Assembly: GCA_021814145.1 (NCBI GenBank)
Contig: JAKAIY010000022.1
Location: 1-34,165 of the forward strand
DNA from: Chloroflexota bacterium
Lineage (GTDB): Bacteria > Chloroflexota > Ktedonobacteria > Ktedonobacterales > JADMIN01
Length of the DNA: 34,165 nucleotides
Direction of reading: 5' to 3'
Positions 25,825 through 34,165 of the stretch are shown in pieces; position 1 is the first letter of the stretch; every line of letters begins with the position of its first letter. The notes below the pieces were generated by a model. The model ran no database searches, had not been told where the DNA came from, and saw nothing but the letters and a program-made list of their open reading frames with translations. A program made the translations under genes and the position numbers.

Positions 25825-27321
25825 GTGCCTGAACTCTGGCAATTGACAATCAGTGAAGCCTCTGAGGCGCTGCGGCGGCGTGAGATCAGCGCGACTGAGT
25901 TGACGCGAGCGCACCTTGATCGCATCGAGCAGGTCGAGGGATCCGTACGCGCGTTTGTAACCGTGACGGACCAGCAGGCGATGCGTGACGCGGAGCAGGT
26001 TGACCGGCTTCGCCGTGAAGGCGTGGAACTGGGGCCGCTAGCGGGTGTGCCGCTGGCGATCAAGGATGTTATCAGCACCAAGGGTGTGCGCACAACCTGC
26101 TCATCGCGCATGCTGGAGCATTACACCCCACCCTACGACGCGACCGTCATGACACATCTGCATGAAGCCCATGCGATCATGCTTGGCAAGACCAATATGG
26201 ATGAGTTCGCGATGGGGTCGTCCACAGAAAACTCTGCGTTCTTCACAACCCACAATCCCTGGGACCTCAACCGGGCGCCCGGTGGAAGCAGCGGCGGGTC
26301 CGCGTCGGCTGTGGCGGTAGGTGAGGCGATGGCGGCGCTCGGTTCCGATACTGGCGGCTCCGTGCGCCAACCAGGCGCGCTGACTAATACCAACGCGCTC
26401 AAGCCAACGTATGGGCGAGTATCCCGCTATGGGTTGATCGCGTTCGCGTCCTCGCTCGACCAGATTGGCCCATTCACGCGCAACGCGCGTGACATGGCGC
26501 TGATGCTGCAGGCCATCGCGGGCTATGATCCGCTCGACTCTACTTCCATTAACGCTCCTGTCCCAGACTATTCCGCCGCACTGACTGGCGATATCAAGGG
26601 GATGCGCATCGGCGTCCCGCAAGAGTATTTCGTGGAAGGGACTGAGCCAGGCGTGCGCGCCGCCGTCGAGCAGGCGATTGAGACGCTCAAATCGCTCGGC
26701 GCGGAGATTGGCGAGTGCTCACTGCCGCACACACGCTATGGCATCGCGGCGTACTACATCATTGCCCCCGCGGAGTGCAGCGCTAATCTGGCGCGGTATG
26801 ACGGCGTGAAGTACGGCCATACGGCCAAGAAGCTGAGTGGCGGACTGATTGATTTTGTGTCCGAGACGCGCGCGGAAGGGTTTGGCGCTGAGGTCAAGCG
26901 GCGCATTATGCTCGGAGCCTATGCGCTCTCGTCCGGTTACTACGACGCTTACTATCTTAAGGCCGAGCGTGTTCGCACGCTTATCAAACAGGACTTCGAC
27001 GCGGCATTCGCACGTTTTGACGCGCTGATCAGCCCGACAAGCCCCAGCGTCGCCTTTGAGCTAGGCTCCAAGGTGTCAGATCCCTACGCGATGTACCTGA
27101 ACGATGTATTTACCATTCCAGCGAATCTGGCGGGAATCTGCGGCCTCTCGATACCGGGCGGTTTTAGTGAAGGGCTGCCAGTTGGGGTGCAACTGCTGGG
27201 GCCTGCGCTTGGAGAAGCGACGTTGCTGCGCATCGCGGACGCCTTCCAGCGAGCTACGGATTACCATACGAAGTGGCCAGAGACACCGGTGGCGAAAAAG
27301 AAGAGTCGCAAGCGCTCCTGA
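25825..27321 (+). CDS. gatA: Asp-tRNA(Asn)/Glu-tRNA(Gln) amidotransferase subunit A
   Basis: Amidase signature GPLAGVPLAIKDV, APGGSSGGSASAVA, GSDTGGSVRQP, LKPTYGRVSRYGLIAFASSLDQIGPFTR. GTG 25825 preceded by AGGAG. Confidence 0.95.
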   Translation: MPELWQLTISEASEALRRREISATELTRAHLDRIEQVEGSVRAFVTVTDQQAMRDAEQVDRLRREGVELGPLAGVPLAIKDVISTKGVRTTCSSRMLEHYTPPYDATVMTHLHEAHAIMLGKTNMDEFAMGSSTENSAFFTTHNPWDLNRAPGGSSGGSASAVAVGEAMAALGSDTGGSVRQPGALTNTNALKPTYGRVSRYGLIAFASSLDQIGPFTRNARDMALMLQAIAGYDPLDSTSINAPVPDYSAALTGDIKGMRIGVPQEYFVEGTEPGVRAAVEQAIETLKSLGAEIGECSLPHTRYGIAAYYIIAPAECSANLARYDGVKYGHTAKKLSGGLIDFVSETRAEGFGAEVKRRIMLGAYALSSGYYDAYYLKAERVRTLIKQDFDAAFARFDALISPTSPSVAFELGSKVSDPYAMYLNDVFTIPANLAGICGLSIPGGFSEGLPVGVQLLGPALGEATLLRIADAFQRATDYHTKWPETPVAKKKSRKRS

Positions 27322-27355
27322 GGCTTTTTCACAGGCTTTTCACTGGAGGCGCTCT

Positions 27356-28003
27356 ATGCGACTGCTCATCGCGCGCCACGGCGCGACACAACACAATCTG
27401 GATGGACGCCTGACAGGGCAGATTGACGCGCCGCTCAGCGCTCTGGGAGAACGGCAGGCCATGGCGCTGGCCGACCGGCTGGCAAGCTGGCGCTTTGACA
27501 CGATCATCGCGTCCGACCTCACGCGAGCGAAAGCGACCGCTGAAGCGATCGCGAAATATCACGGGCTGCCTGTCCTGCTCGACGCGGATCTCCGCGAGAT
27601 TGATATGGGCGCATGGGCTGGCAGGCCCTACACGGAGTGGACCGCTGATGAACGGCTGCGCTTCGAGGCGATGGAATGTGACCCGACCGGGAGCCTTTCC
27701 GCACCTGGGGGCGAGAGCTTCGCCGCGCTGGCGGAGCGGACGGAGCGCGCCTTGCTGCGAACCCGTAAGCGGCACCCGGACGGAACTGTGCTATGGGTAG
27801 CGCATGGCGGCGTCATCAGCGTGTTGCTGGTGCGCGCGCTGGGGCTGGGGTTTCACCAGGGACGGCAGTTCCAGCGGTCGAACTGCGCGCTTTTTGAGCT
27901 TCGTTATGAGGGCAAGCATGTCACCATAGCGCGGTTGAATGACATCGCTCACCTCGAGTCCTTAGAGGCGAACGAGCCCAGCGAGGCGCGCCAGGCGCTC
28001 TAA
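27356..28003 (+). CDS. Histidine phosphatase (phosphoglycerate mutase-like) family protein
   Basis: MRLLIARHGATQHNLDGRLTGQIDAPLSALGERQA, TIIASDLTRAKATAEAI, VLWVAHGGVISVLLVRALG; RHG and second His motifs. Confidence 0.93.
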   Translation: MRLLIARHGATQHNLDGRLTGQIDAPLSALGERQAMALADRLASWRFDTIIASDLTRAKATAEAIAKYHGLPVLLDADLREIDMGAWAGRPYTEWTADERLRFEAMECDPTGSLSAPGGESFAALAERTERALLRTRKRHPDGTVLWVAHGGVISVLLVRALGLGFHQGRQFQRSNCALFELRYEGKHVTIARLNDIAHLESLEANEPSEARQAL

Positions 28004-28083
28004 ACGTGACGGCCAGCGCGAGCCTCACGGAAATAAATGGTCCCGGCCCGGCCAGCGGAAATCATCAAGGAGCTGGTTGTTTC

Positions 28084-29754
28084 ATGGCAGAGAGTAATTC
28101 GCCCACGACCTTCCAGGGTTCGCGGGATGTGAATGAGTTCTGGGCGCGAGGAGATTTTCAACCCCGCGATGGAGTCCAGGCTTCTCCCCTGATTGATGGT
28201 CGGGCGGCGATGCTGGCTATGTGCCGGGCGTTTCTCAGCGCGCGTGACTACATCTTGCTGGCTGGATGGGATATTCGGGCAGACCTGCTCATGGTGCGTG
28301 GGGAGGATGCTCGCATGGGGCCTGATGGAAGCCCGGAACAGGAAGCGTTTCTCGCGGGTCTGCGCGAGGAAGGTCTTACGGATGACGCGCTGGCGCTCTG
28401 GGCGGAGGGCCGGCTGCGCGTCAGTGAGGTATTGGGCTTCGCCGCGCGGCGTGGTGTGAAAGCTGGCGTTCTCCTCTGGGATGCGCCCCATTTGGGCATG
28501 CATATCACGAATGACCCCAAAGAACAGCGGAAAGCGCTCGAAGCGGCGGGAGTGAATTGTGTGCTGGACACCAGCAGTCGCAAGCTCACGCACATGCTCG
28601 AGGCGCTACATCAGAAATGCGCGGTCGTGGACGGGAAGGTCGCTTTTGTTGGTGGCGTAGACCTGACGCTCCAGGCCGACGGCGACTATGATCGCTGGGA
28701 TACGAACGCGCATCCCCCGGAATCCCCCGAGCGCGGCTCAGCCCGGAGGGTGTCCACCCATCCCTGGCACGACGCGCACCTCCGCATCCTGGGTCCGGCA
28801 GTCGCTGATATTCAGAGCAACATTGTGCAGCGCTGGGCAGACGTGATTGAGCGCGAAGGCGGGCCAGAGTGGCCACTGGCGATCCCCCCCGCATCCACCA
28901 CGCCGCTCACAGGCGGCGTGACGGCCCAGATTACGCGCACGATTCCTCCTGACACCTATGCGTTCGCTCCTGGCGGAATCAAGACCATTTACGAATCCTA
29001 TATGCGCGCGGCGCGCGCGGCGCAGCGATACATCTATCTGGAGAGCCAGTATTTCTGGCCAGAGGTCTATCGAGGAATAGACTCACTCCTCTGGGGTGGC
29101 CGCTCTGAAGAGATGGCCGCGTTCATCGAGGAGCTCGCTGGCGCGCTGACCCGGGGCGCCTACGTCTGCCTCGTTCTGCCGGATCATCCAAACTGTGGCA
29201 GGCGCTACAGTGACGCGGGCATCACGCTGCTAAGCGAGCTGGCGCCTGACGCGGTAGCAGCCGGGCGGTTGCTGGTGTTCACGCTCGGCGCTTCACATCC
29301 TGAAGCGGAAGCGCCCGGAGGCATGCTCTACCGACCAGTCTATGCGCACGCGAAGGTGGGCATTGTGGATGATTACTGGCTAACAGTTGGCTCGGCGAAT
29401 TTGAATAATCGTGGGTTCCTTAATGACGCCGAGCTCAATATAGCCATCGTTGATCCACACATGGCTGGCGAGCTGCGCATGTCTCTCTGGGCGGAGCATT
29501 TGCGGGCGCGCCTGGAAGAAATCACGGCGCTTCGTGATATTGAGGCGGGAGTGGCGGCGCTGAAACAGCAAGCGCAAGAGAATTTTGACCGCGTGACACG
29601 GCGAGAGCCACTGCAAGGCCACCTTCTGCCGTATATCACGTCTGATAAGGCCAGTGAATGGGGCGCGGTGGTCAATCCTGAGCACGGCTGGCTGGACTCC
29701 ATTGAGGGAGGGCTTGGAGCAACCGCGGAAGCCTATCGAAACCGCTATCTGTGA
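28084..29754 (+). CDS. Phospholipase D family protein (two HKD motifs)
   Basis: HQKCAVVDGKVAFVGGVDLTLQADGDYDRWD and HAKVGIVDDYWLTVGSANLNNRGFLNDAELNIAI; internal IYLESQYFWPE. Confidence 0.9.
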   Translation: MAESNSPTTFQGSRDVNEFWARGDFQPRDGVQASPLIDGRAAMLAMCRAFLSARDYILLAGWDIRADLLMVRGEDARMGPDGSPEQEAFLAGLREEGLTDDALALWAEGRLRVSEVLGFAARRGVKAGVLLWDAPHLGMHITNDPKEQRKALEAAGVNCVLDTSSRKLTHMLEALHQKCAVVDGKVAFVGGVDLTLQADGDYDRWDTNAHPPESPERGSARRVSTHPWHDAHLRILGPAVADIQSNIVQRWADVIEREGGPEWPLAIPPASTTPLTGGVTAQITRTIPPDTYAFAPGGIKTIYESYMRAARAAQRYIYLESQYFWPEVYRGIDSLLWGGRSEEMAAFIEELAGALTRGAYVCLVLPDHPNCGRRYSDAGITLLSELAPDAVAAGRLLVFTLGASHPEAEAPGGMLYRPVYAHAKVGIVDDYWLTVGSANLNNRGFLNDAELNIAIVDPHMAGELRMSLWAEHLRARLEEITALRDIEAGVAALKQQAQENFDRVTRREPLQGHLLPYITSDKASEWGAVVNPEHGWLDSIEGGLGATAEAYRNRYL

Positions 29755-29813
29755 AACGCGGGGGCGCATTCGGCGGCTGTTGGCTGTCAATCGCCGTCCG
29801 CTGTACCAGTATG

Positions 29814-29842
29814 TTGGGGTATTATAAAGTATCCCGTACACT
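29814..29842 (+). promoter_or_regulatory. Candidate promoter for the MBL-fold hydrolase gene
   Basis: TTGGGG (29814-29819), 17-nt spacer, TACACT (29837-29842), with locally AT-rich TATTATAAAG. Confidence 0.35.
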
Positions 29843-29916
29843 GGAGTAAGCAAGCGGCTGCTCTATTACGCGAGCTTGATGCGCGCGCGTCAATAGAAGG
29901 TCCTAGAGGAACAATC

Positions 29917-30894
29917 ATGAACACACAGCCAGCGGGTCATGCAAAGCGGCTCGCTCCTGATCTTTGGGTCATAGACACCCTGTTTCAGGGCGAGCGGGGA
30001 ATCATTGCGAGTTATCTGCTGACGGGTCCGCATGGGCTGGCGTTAGTGGATGTCGGGTCGGCGGCGTCGCTGAATGAATTGCTCGCTGGTATCCAGGTGA
30101 CAGGACACGATCCGCGCGAGATCCAGCACATCGTTCTTACGCATGTGCATCTCGATCACGCGGGCGCGACGGGGGCGCTGCTGGCGCATACGCCGAATGC
30201 CCGGGTATACGTCCATCACATCGGCGCTCCCCATCTGATCAATCCAGACAAGCTTCTCGCCAGCGCGACACGCATCTATGGCGACCAGATGGAGCGGCTC
30301 TGGGGCGCTATTCTTCCCGTGCCAGCCGAGCGCGTGACGCCCATTGATGATGGCGCGGAGCTAGCGGTAGGTGAGCGCGTATTACGCGCGCTTTATACTC
30401 CGGGGCATGCTATCCATCACGTGGCGCTTCATGATTCCGCCAATAATGTGATCTTTTCCGGTGATGTGGGAGGCGTGCGGCTTGAGGATATCTCGTATGT
30501 CCGGCCGCCGACGCCTCCCCCGGACCTCAATCTGGAGGACTGGTCAACCAGCATTGAGCGGCTGAGAGCGCTGCGACCCAAGACCCTGTATCTTCCACAT
30601 TTTGGCGCGGTCGAAGGCAATCTCGACGCGCATTTCGACGCATTGCGGACGCGCCTTTATGCCTGGGGGGAGCTGATGCTGCGCGGCATCCGCGCGGGTA
30701 AGAGCGACTCCGAGCTGGCGGCGGATCTAGCGGCGGCTTCTGACCCTGATGTGGCGAGCGCGGCGTCCGCTCTGGAAGGTGGCGATCAGGCGAACGCGGT
30801 GAAGCGCTATGAGCTGGCGACCAATTACCTTATGAGCGCCCAGGGGTATGTGCGCTATTACCGCAAGACACGCCCCGACTTGCTGAACGGATAA
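29917..30894 (+). CDS. MBL-fold metallo-hydrolase
   Basis: HIVLTHVHLDHAGATGALLAHTPNARVYVH, TPGHAIHHVALHDSANNVIFSGDVGGV, LYLPHFGAVEG. Confidence 0.92.
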   Translation: MNTQPAGHAKRLAPDLWVIDTLFQGERGIIASYLLTGPHGLALVDVGSAASLNELLAGIQVTGHDPREIQHIVLTHVHLDHAGATGALLAHTPNARVYVHHIGAPHLINPDKLLASATRIYGDQMERLWGAILPVPAERVTPIDDGAELAVGERVLRALYTPGHAIHHVALHDSANNVIFSGDVGGVRLEDISYVRPPTPPPDLNLEDWSTSIERLRALRPKTLYLPHFGAVEGNLDAHFDALRTRLYAWGELMLRGIRAGKSDSELAADLAAASDPDVASAASALEGGDQANAVKRYELATNYLMSAQGYVRYYRKTRPDLLNG

Positions 30895-30936
30895 ACGGAT
30901 AATAGGCGCGTCGCGGACAGAGAGAGGCGACAGGGA

Positions 30937-33243
30937 ATGGCAAACCAGCGTGTCGTGAGGAAGACAGCGCTTCGGGATCCACTTGACCGGGGAGCGATCG
31001 AGGCGATCGTCACAGGCAGACATGGGGCGCCATTTGATGTGCTCGGACCACACGCGATGTCGCTAGAAGGCAGACCGGTCTGGATTGTCCGCGCGTTTTT
31101 GCCAGGGGCGGCGGCGGTCTGGCTGGAGCCGCATGGCGCGCCATCACAGGAAGACGCCAATGACATTACCGGGGCGCGGCGCGTTTCCGCCGATGCGCTA
31201 CCGATGCGTTCGCTGCACCCCGCAGGGTTATTCAGTGTGGTCGGGATGGGCGAGGCCGCTCCCGCCTATACGTTGCGTGTGCGCTGGGAGTCAGGCGCCG
31301 AGGAAGCGCTGACTGACCCCTACGCTTTCGCGCCGCTGCTCTCCGACTATGACCTCTATCTCATCGGCGAAGGCTCTCATCTGAATCTCTACGAACGCCT
31401 GGGCGCGCACCCCTGTCAGGTGAATGGCGTGTCAGGGGTCATGTTCGCCGTTTGGGCGCCGAACGCGCGACGAGTGAGCGTCGTGGGGGATTTCAACCTC
31501 TGGAACGAACTGCGGCATCCCATGCGGATGCGCTCGAACGGAATCTGGGAGCTCTTTCTGCCCGAAGCGCCATTGGGGGCGCTGTACAAATACGCGATTC
31601 TCTCCTGGAATGGGGAGTTTCGCACGTTGAAGGCTGACCCGTTCGCTTTCTACGCCGAACTGCGGCCTGGCACCGCATCGAAGGTCTGGGACCTTTCCGG
31701 GTATGTATGGGGCGATAGTGACTGGATGGGCGATCTCGCGCGTGGAAACGGGCTTGACGCGCCAATGATGGTATATGAGATGCACCTGGGCTCCTGGCGG
31801 CCGGATCCTGGTCAGGACAACTGGAATGTCACGTACCGTGAGCTGGCCCATCAGCTCGCGCCCTACCTTGTCGAGATGGGATATACCCACGTCGAGTTGC
31901 TGCCGGTAGCTGAACACCCATACGATGGCTCATGGGGTTATCAGGTGACCGGCTATTACGCGCCGACGAGCCGGTACGGCTCCCCCCAGGATTTCATGTA
32001 TTTCGTGGATTATCTCCATCAGCATGGCATTGGGGTGATCGTTGACTGGGTGCCAGCGCATTTCCCCAAAGACGAGCATGGCCTGGCGTTTTTCGATGGC
32101 TCCCATCTCTATGAGCACGAAGACCCCCGCCAGGGCGAGCATCCTGATTGGGGAACGCTGGTCTTCAACTTTGGCCGCAATGAGGTGCGCAACTTCCTGA
32201 TCGCCAACGCCCTGTTCTGGATGGAGAAATACCATGTTGATGGGCTGCGCGTAGACGCGGTCGCATCCATGCTGTACCTTGATTACTCACGCGAGGCGGG
32301 AGCGTGGATCCCGAATCAGTACGGCGGGCGTGAGAACCTGGCGGCGATTGAGTTTCTCAAGCGCTGCAACGCGACCGTGGCTGAACAGTTCCCACACCAT
32401 CTGATGATCGCGGAAGAATCCACCGCCTGGCCTGGCGTGACTCATGCGACCCAGGAGGGTGGGCTCGGCTTTTCTCTCAAGTGGAACATGGGATGGATGC
32501 ATGACATCCTCCAATATTTCCATCGCGACCCCATTCACCGCAAGTATCATCAGAGTGAGTTGACCTTTTCCTTCGTGTACGCGTTCTCCGAACGGTTCAT
32601 GCTGCCTTTTTCACACGATGAAGTCGTACATATAAAAGGCAGTATGCTGAACAAGATGCCTGGCGACCACTGGCAGAAATTCGCGAACCTGCGGGCGCTG
32701 TATACCTTCATGTACGGGCATCCCGGAAAAAAGCTGCTGTTCATGGGATCAGAGTTTGGGCAGTGGGCGGAATGGAATTACGCGGGCTTCCTTGATTGGG
32801 GACTGCTGGATGCGCAAAACGTGGAGGTGAGCCGCCACAGACAGTTACGCGAGCTTGTTCGCGATCTCAACTCCGCGCTCAAAGCGTCCCCAGCGCTGTA
32901 TGAACGCGACTTTATCCCTGAAGGGTTCGAATGGATTGATGGCAGCGACGCGGCGCAAAGCGTTGTCGCATTCGCCCGCTGGGGAGACGAGGGCCGCGAT
33001 ATGGTTGTGGTCGTGGGCAATTTTACGCCGGTTCCGCGAGAAGGATATCGTATCGGAACGTCGCGCGCGGGACGCTACCGGGTCTGGTTCAATTCAGATG
33101 AGGAGCGCTATGGGGGCTCGGGTATCCTGCCCAGCGGCGATCTATGGACCGACCCCATCGCAGCCCACGGAAAAGCGCAATCGCTCACCTTGACGCTTCC
33201 CCCTCTCGCCACGGTGTTCCTACGTTTTCAGGGCGAAGCGTGA
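30937..33243 (+). CDS. glgB: 1,4-alpha-glucan branching enzyme (GH13)
   Basis: VELLPVAEHPYDGSWGYQVTGYYAPTSRYG, VDGLRVDAVASMLYLDYSR, MIAEESTAWPGVT, FMLPFSHDEVVHIKGSMLNKMPGD, LLFMGSEFGQWAEWN. Confidence 0.97.
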   Translation: MANQRVVRKTALRDPLDRGAIEAIVTGRHGAPFDVLGPHAMSLEGRPVWIVRAFLPGAAAVWLEPHGAPSQEDANDITGARRVSADALPMRSLHPAGLFSVVGMGEAAPAYTLRVRWESGAEEALTDPYAFAPLLSDYDLYLIGEGSHLNLYERLGAHPCQVNGVSGVMFAVWAPNARRVSVVGDFNLWNELRHPMRMRSNGIWELFLPEAPLGALYKYAILSWNGEFRTLKADPFAFYAELRPGTASKVWDLSGYVWGDSDWMGDLARGNGLDAPMMVYEMHLGSWRPDPGQDNWNVTYRELAHQLAPYLVEMGYTHVELLPVAEHPYDGSWGYQVTGYYAPTSRYGSPQDFMYFVDYLHQHGIGVIVDWVPAHFPKDEHGLAFFDGSHLYEHEDPRQGEHPDWGTLVFNFGRNEVRNFLIANALFWMEKYHVDGLRVDAVASMLYLDYSREAGAWIPNQYGGRENLAAIEFLKRCNATVAEQFPHHLMIAEESTAWPGVTHATQEGGLGFSLKWNMGWMHDILQYFHRDPIHRKYHQSELTFSFVYAFSERFMLPFSHDEVVHIKGSMLNKMPGDHWQKFANLRALYTFMYGHPGKKLLFMGSEFGQWAEWNYAGFLDWGLLDAQNVEVSRHRQLRELVRDLNSALKASPALYERDFIPEGFEWIDGSDAAQSVVAFARWGDEGRDMVVVVGNFTPVPREGYRIGTSRAGRYRVWFNSDEERYGGSGILPSGDLWTDPIAAHGKAQSLTLTLPPLATVFLRFQGEA

Positions 33244-33264
33244 TGGCTCTCTGACAACAGCGCT

Positions 33265-33301
33265 GCGCGTCCGCTCCAAAGGAAATGGTGGAGCGGCGCG
33301 C
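33265..33301. terminator. Candidate bidirectional terminator hairpin between convergent glgB and the lysozyme-like gene
   Basis: GCGCG-T-CCGCTCCA (33265-33278) pairs with TGGAGCGG-CGCGC (33289-33301), one bulged T; no strong T-tract. Confidence 0.45.
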
Positions 33302-33356
33302 AACGCGGCTATGAGCAGCCTTATGGCATACCACAGACATCGCCAGTCAGGAGAGC

Positions 33357-34019
33357 CTACGGGCGGCACGCCCACTCGCGCCAGTTATTGCCATCGCGGT
33401 GGAAAATCTCATACGCCGCCCGGATGTTGGCGTCCGCGTTATAGGGCGAGGCGTTTCGACTGGATGTTGTGTACCAGGTGCTGGTATCAAGAATCTGGAA
33501 CAAACCGGCGGCATGCGCCCGACCAACTGGGCGCGGGTTACGCGCGTTGGGATTTAGGCCAGATTCACAGCTAGCGATGGCCAGAGCCTGGTTGGCGTAA
33601 GGGCCAAAAACGGAACGGATTTCATTGACGATCGCGCTCCGTCCCGGGTTATACACGCCGCCGCTAGCTAGGGCATGGTTGGTCGGGTGGCTCACAGGGG
33701 TGGTTAGATGTTTGGACGCGGAAACCGAACCATAATTTGGCGTCCAGGCAGGGTTGTACGAAATGATCCGGCCATTCACGCGGCCCCAGTGGCGCGTGCA
33801 ATGATATGCGCCATTCGCCCAACCATAGCAGTACCACCCGTGCTGGAGAGAGTAGCCCCGGTGATACTGAAGTCCTCCGGAGGAGGCCTGGGCGGTTGAG
33901 GGAAGAGCGGTAGCCGCTCCCGCGACAGTTACAGCTACCGCGCCGGTGATAACCAGCGCTTTGGGCGCGAATCGAAGATCCGACGCTACACGACGAAACG
34001 ACTGAAAGACATGACTCAC
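33357..34019 (-). CDS. Secreted lysozyme-like/transglycosylase domain protein
   Basis: GTG at 34019 preceded by AGGAGG on the minus strand; signal-type helix ALVITGAVAVTVAGAATALPSTAQA; C-term IASCESGLNPNARNPRPVGRAHAAGLFQILDTSTWYTT ... NADANIRAAYEIFHRDGNNWREWAC. Confidence 0.85.
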   Translation of the reverse strand: MSHVFQSFRRVASDLRFAPKALVITGAVAVTVAGAATALPSTAQASSGGLQYHRGYSLQHGWYCYGWANGAYHCTRHWGRVNGRIISYNPAWTPNYGSVSASKHLTTPVSHPTNHALASGGVYNPGRSAIVNEIRSVFGPYANQALAIASCESGLNPNARNPRPVGRAHAAGLFQILDTSTWYTTSSRNASPYNADANIRAAYEIFHRDGNNWREWACRP

Positions 34020-34145
34020 GAAGGGAAACCTCCTGTGGCTTGATAGTGTCCAATTGAGTGTGGGGATTTGAGGTCGGTTGACGAGATCGGCCAGCAGGTG
34101 ATTCTCATCGGGTAGATGAAGAACCCGTTCGAGGAGGATCACGGC

Positions 34146-34165
34146 ATGGCCGACGAGACTAGCAT
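34146..34165 (+). CDS. Possible start of a further gene (MADETS...), cut by window end
   Basis: ATG 34146 preceded by GAGGAGG at suitable distance; too short to verify. Confidence 0.25.

Noticed and set aside
26101-26622. 173-aa minus-strand ORF inside gatA
   Set aside because: Mirror ORF within a strongly supported gene.
1-34165. CRISPR arrays, tRNA/rRNA genes, transposons, prophage or defence genes
   Set aside because: No regularly spaced repeats, tRNA-like T-loop/CCA signatures, transposase or integrase motifs, or restriction/toxin-antitoxin signatures were seen by eye. A tRNAscan/Infernal run would be needed to exclude small RNAs.

Overview
This 34.2-kb, high-GC, densely coding window looks like ordinary bacterial chromosome. 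Gene content hints at Chloroflexota or a similar soil/environmental lineage, but I cannot confirm taxonomy. I see no rRNA, tRNA, CRISPR array, transposase, integrase or phage gene. Recognisable genes in order: argJ (partial, -), hppA (H+-pyrophosphatase), a PLD-family lipoprotein, an ABM-domain protein, a GNAT, an acyl-CoA carboxylase beta subunit plus methylmalonyl-CoA epimerase, a DUF72 protein, an orphan 410-aa protein, a GT4 glycosyltransferase, an AlkA-like glycosylase, a COG2187/COG0645 phosphotransferase-kinase fusion, an MbfA-like ferritin-VIT fusion, a GNAT, a tandem UspA protein, a DsrE2-TusA-SQR-like sulfur module, a NUDIX/eIF2B-like overlapping pair, a divergent ROK protein, a membrane-anchored Ser/Thr pseudokinase, HIT, acylphosphatase, gatC-gatA, a histidine phosphatase, a larger PLD protein, an MBL-fold hydrolase, glgB and a secreted lysozyme-like protein. 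The best leads are: (i) two adjacent genes whose products keep a kinase-like fold signature but have lost catalytic residues (ROK and Ser/Thr kinase-like); (ii) the DsrE2-TusA-two-cysteine flavoprotein sulfur module closed by a perfect 17-bp terminator stem; (iii) the ATGA-overlapping NUDIX/eIF2B-like pair; (iv) the orphan 410-aa protein. Nothing seen proves a wholly new system.
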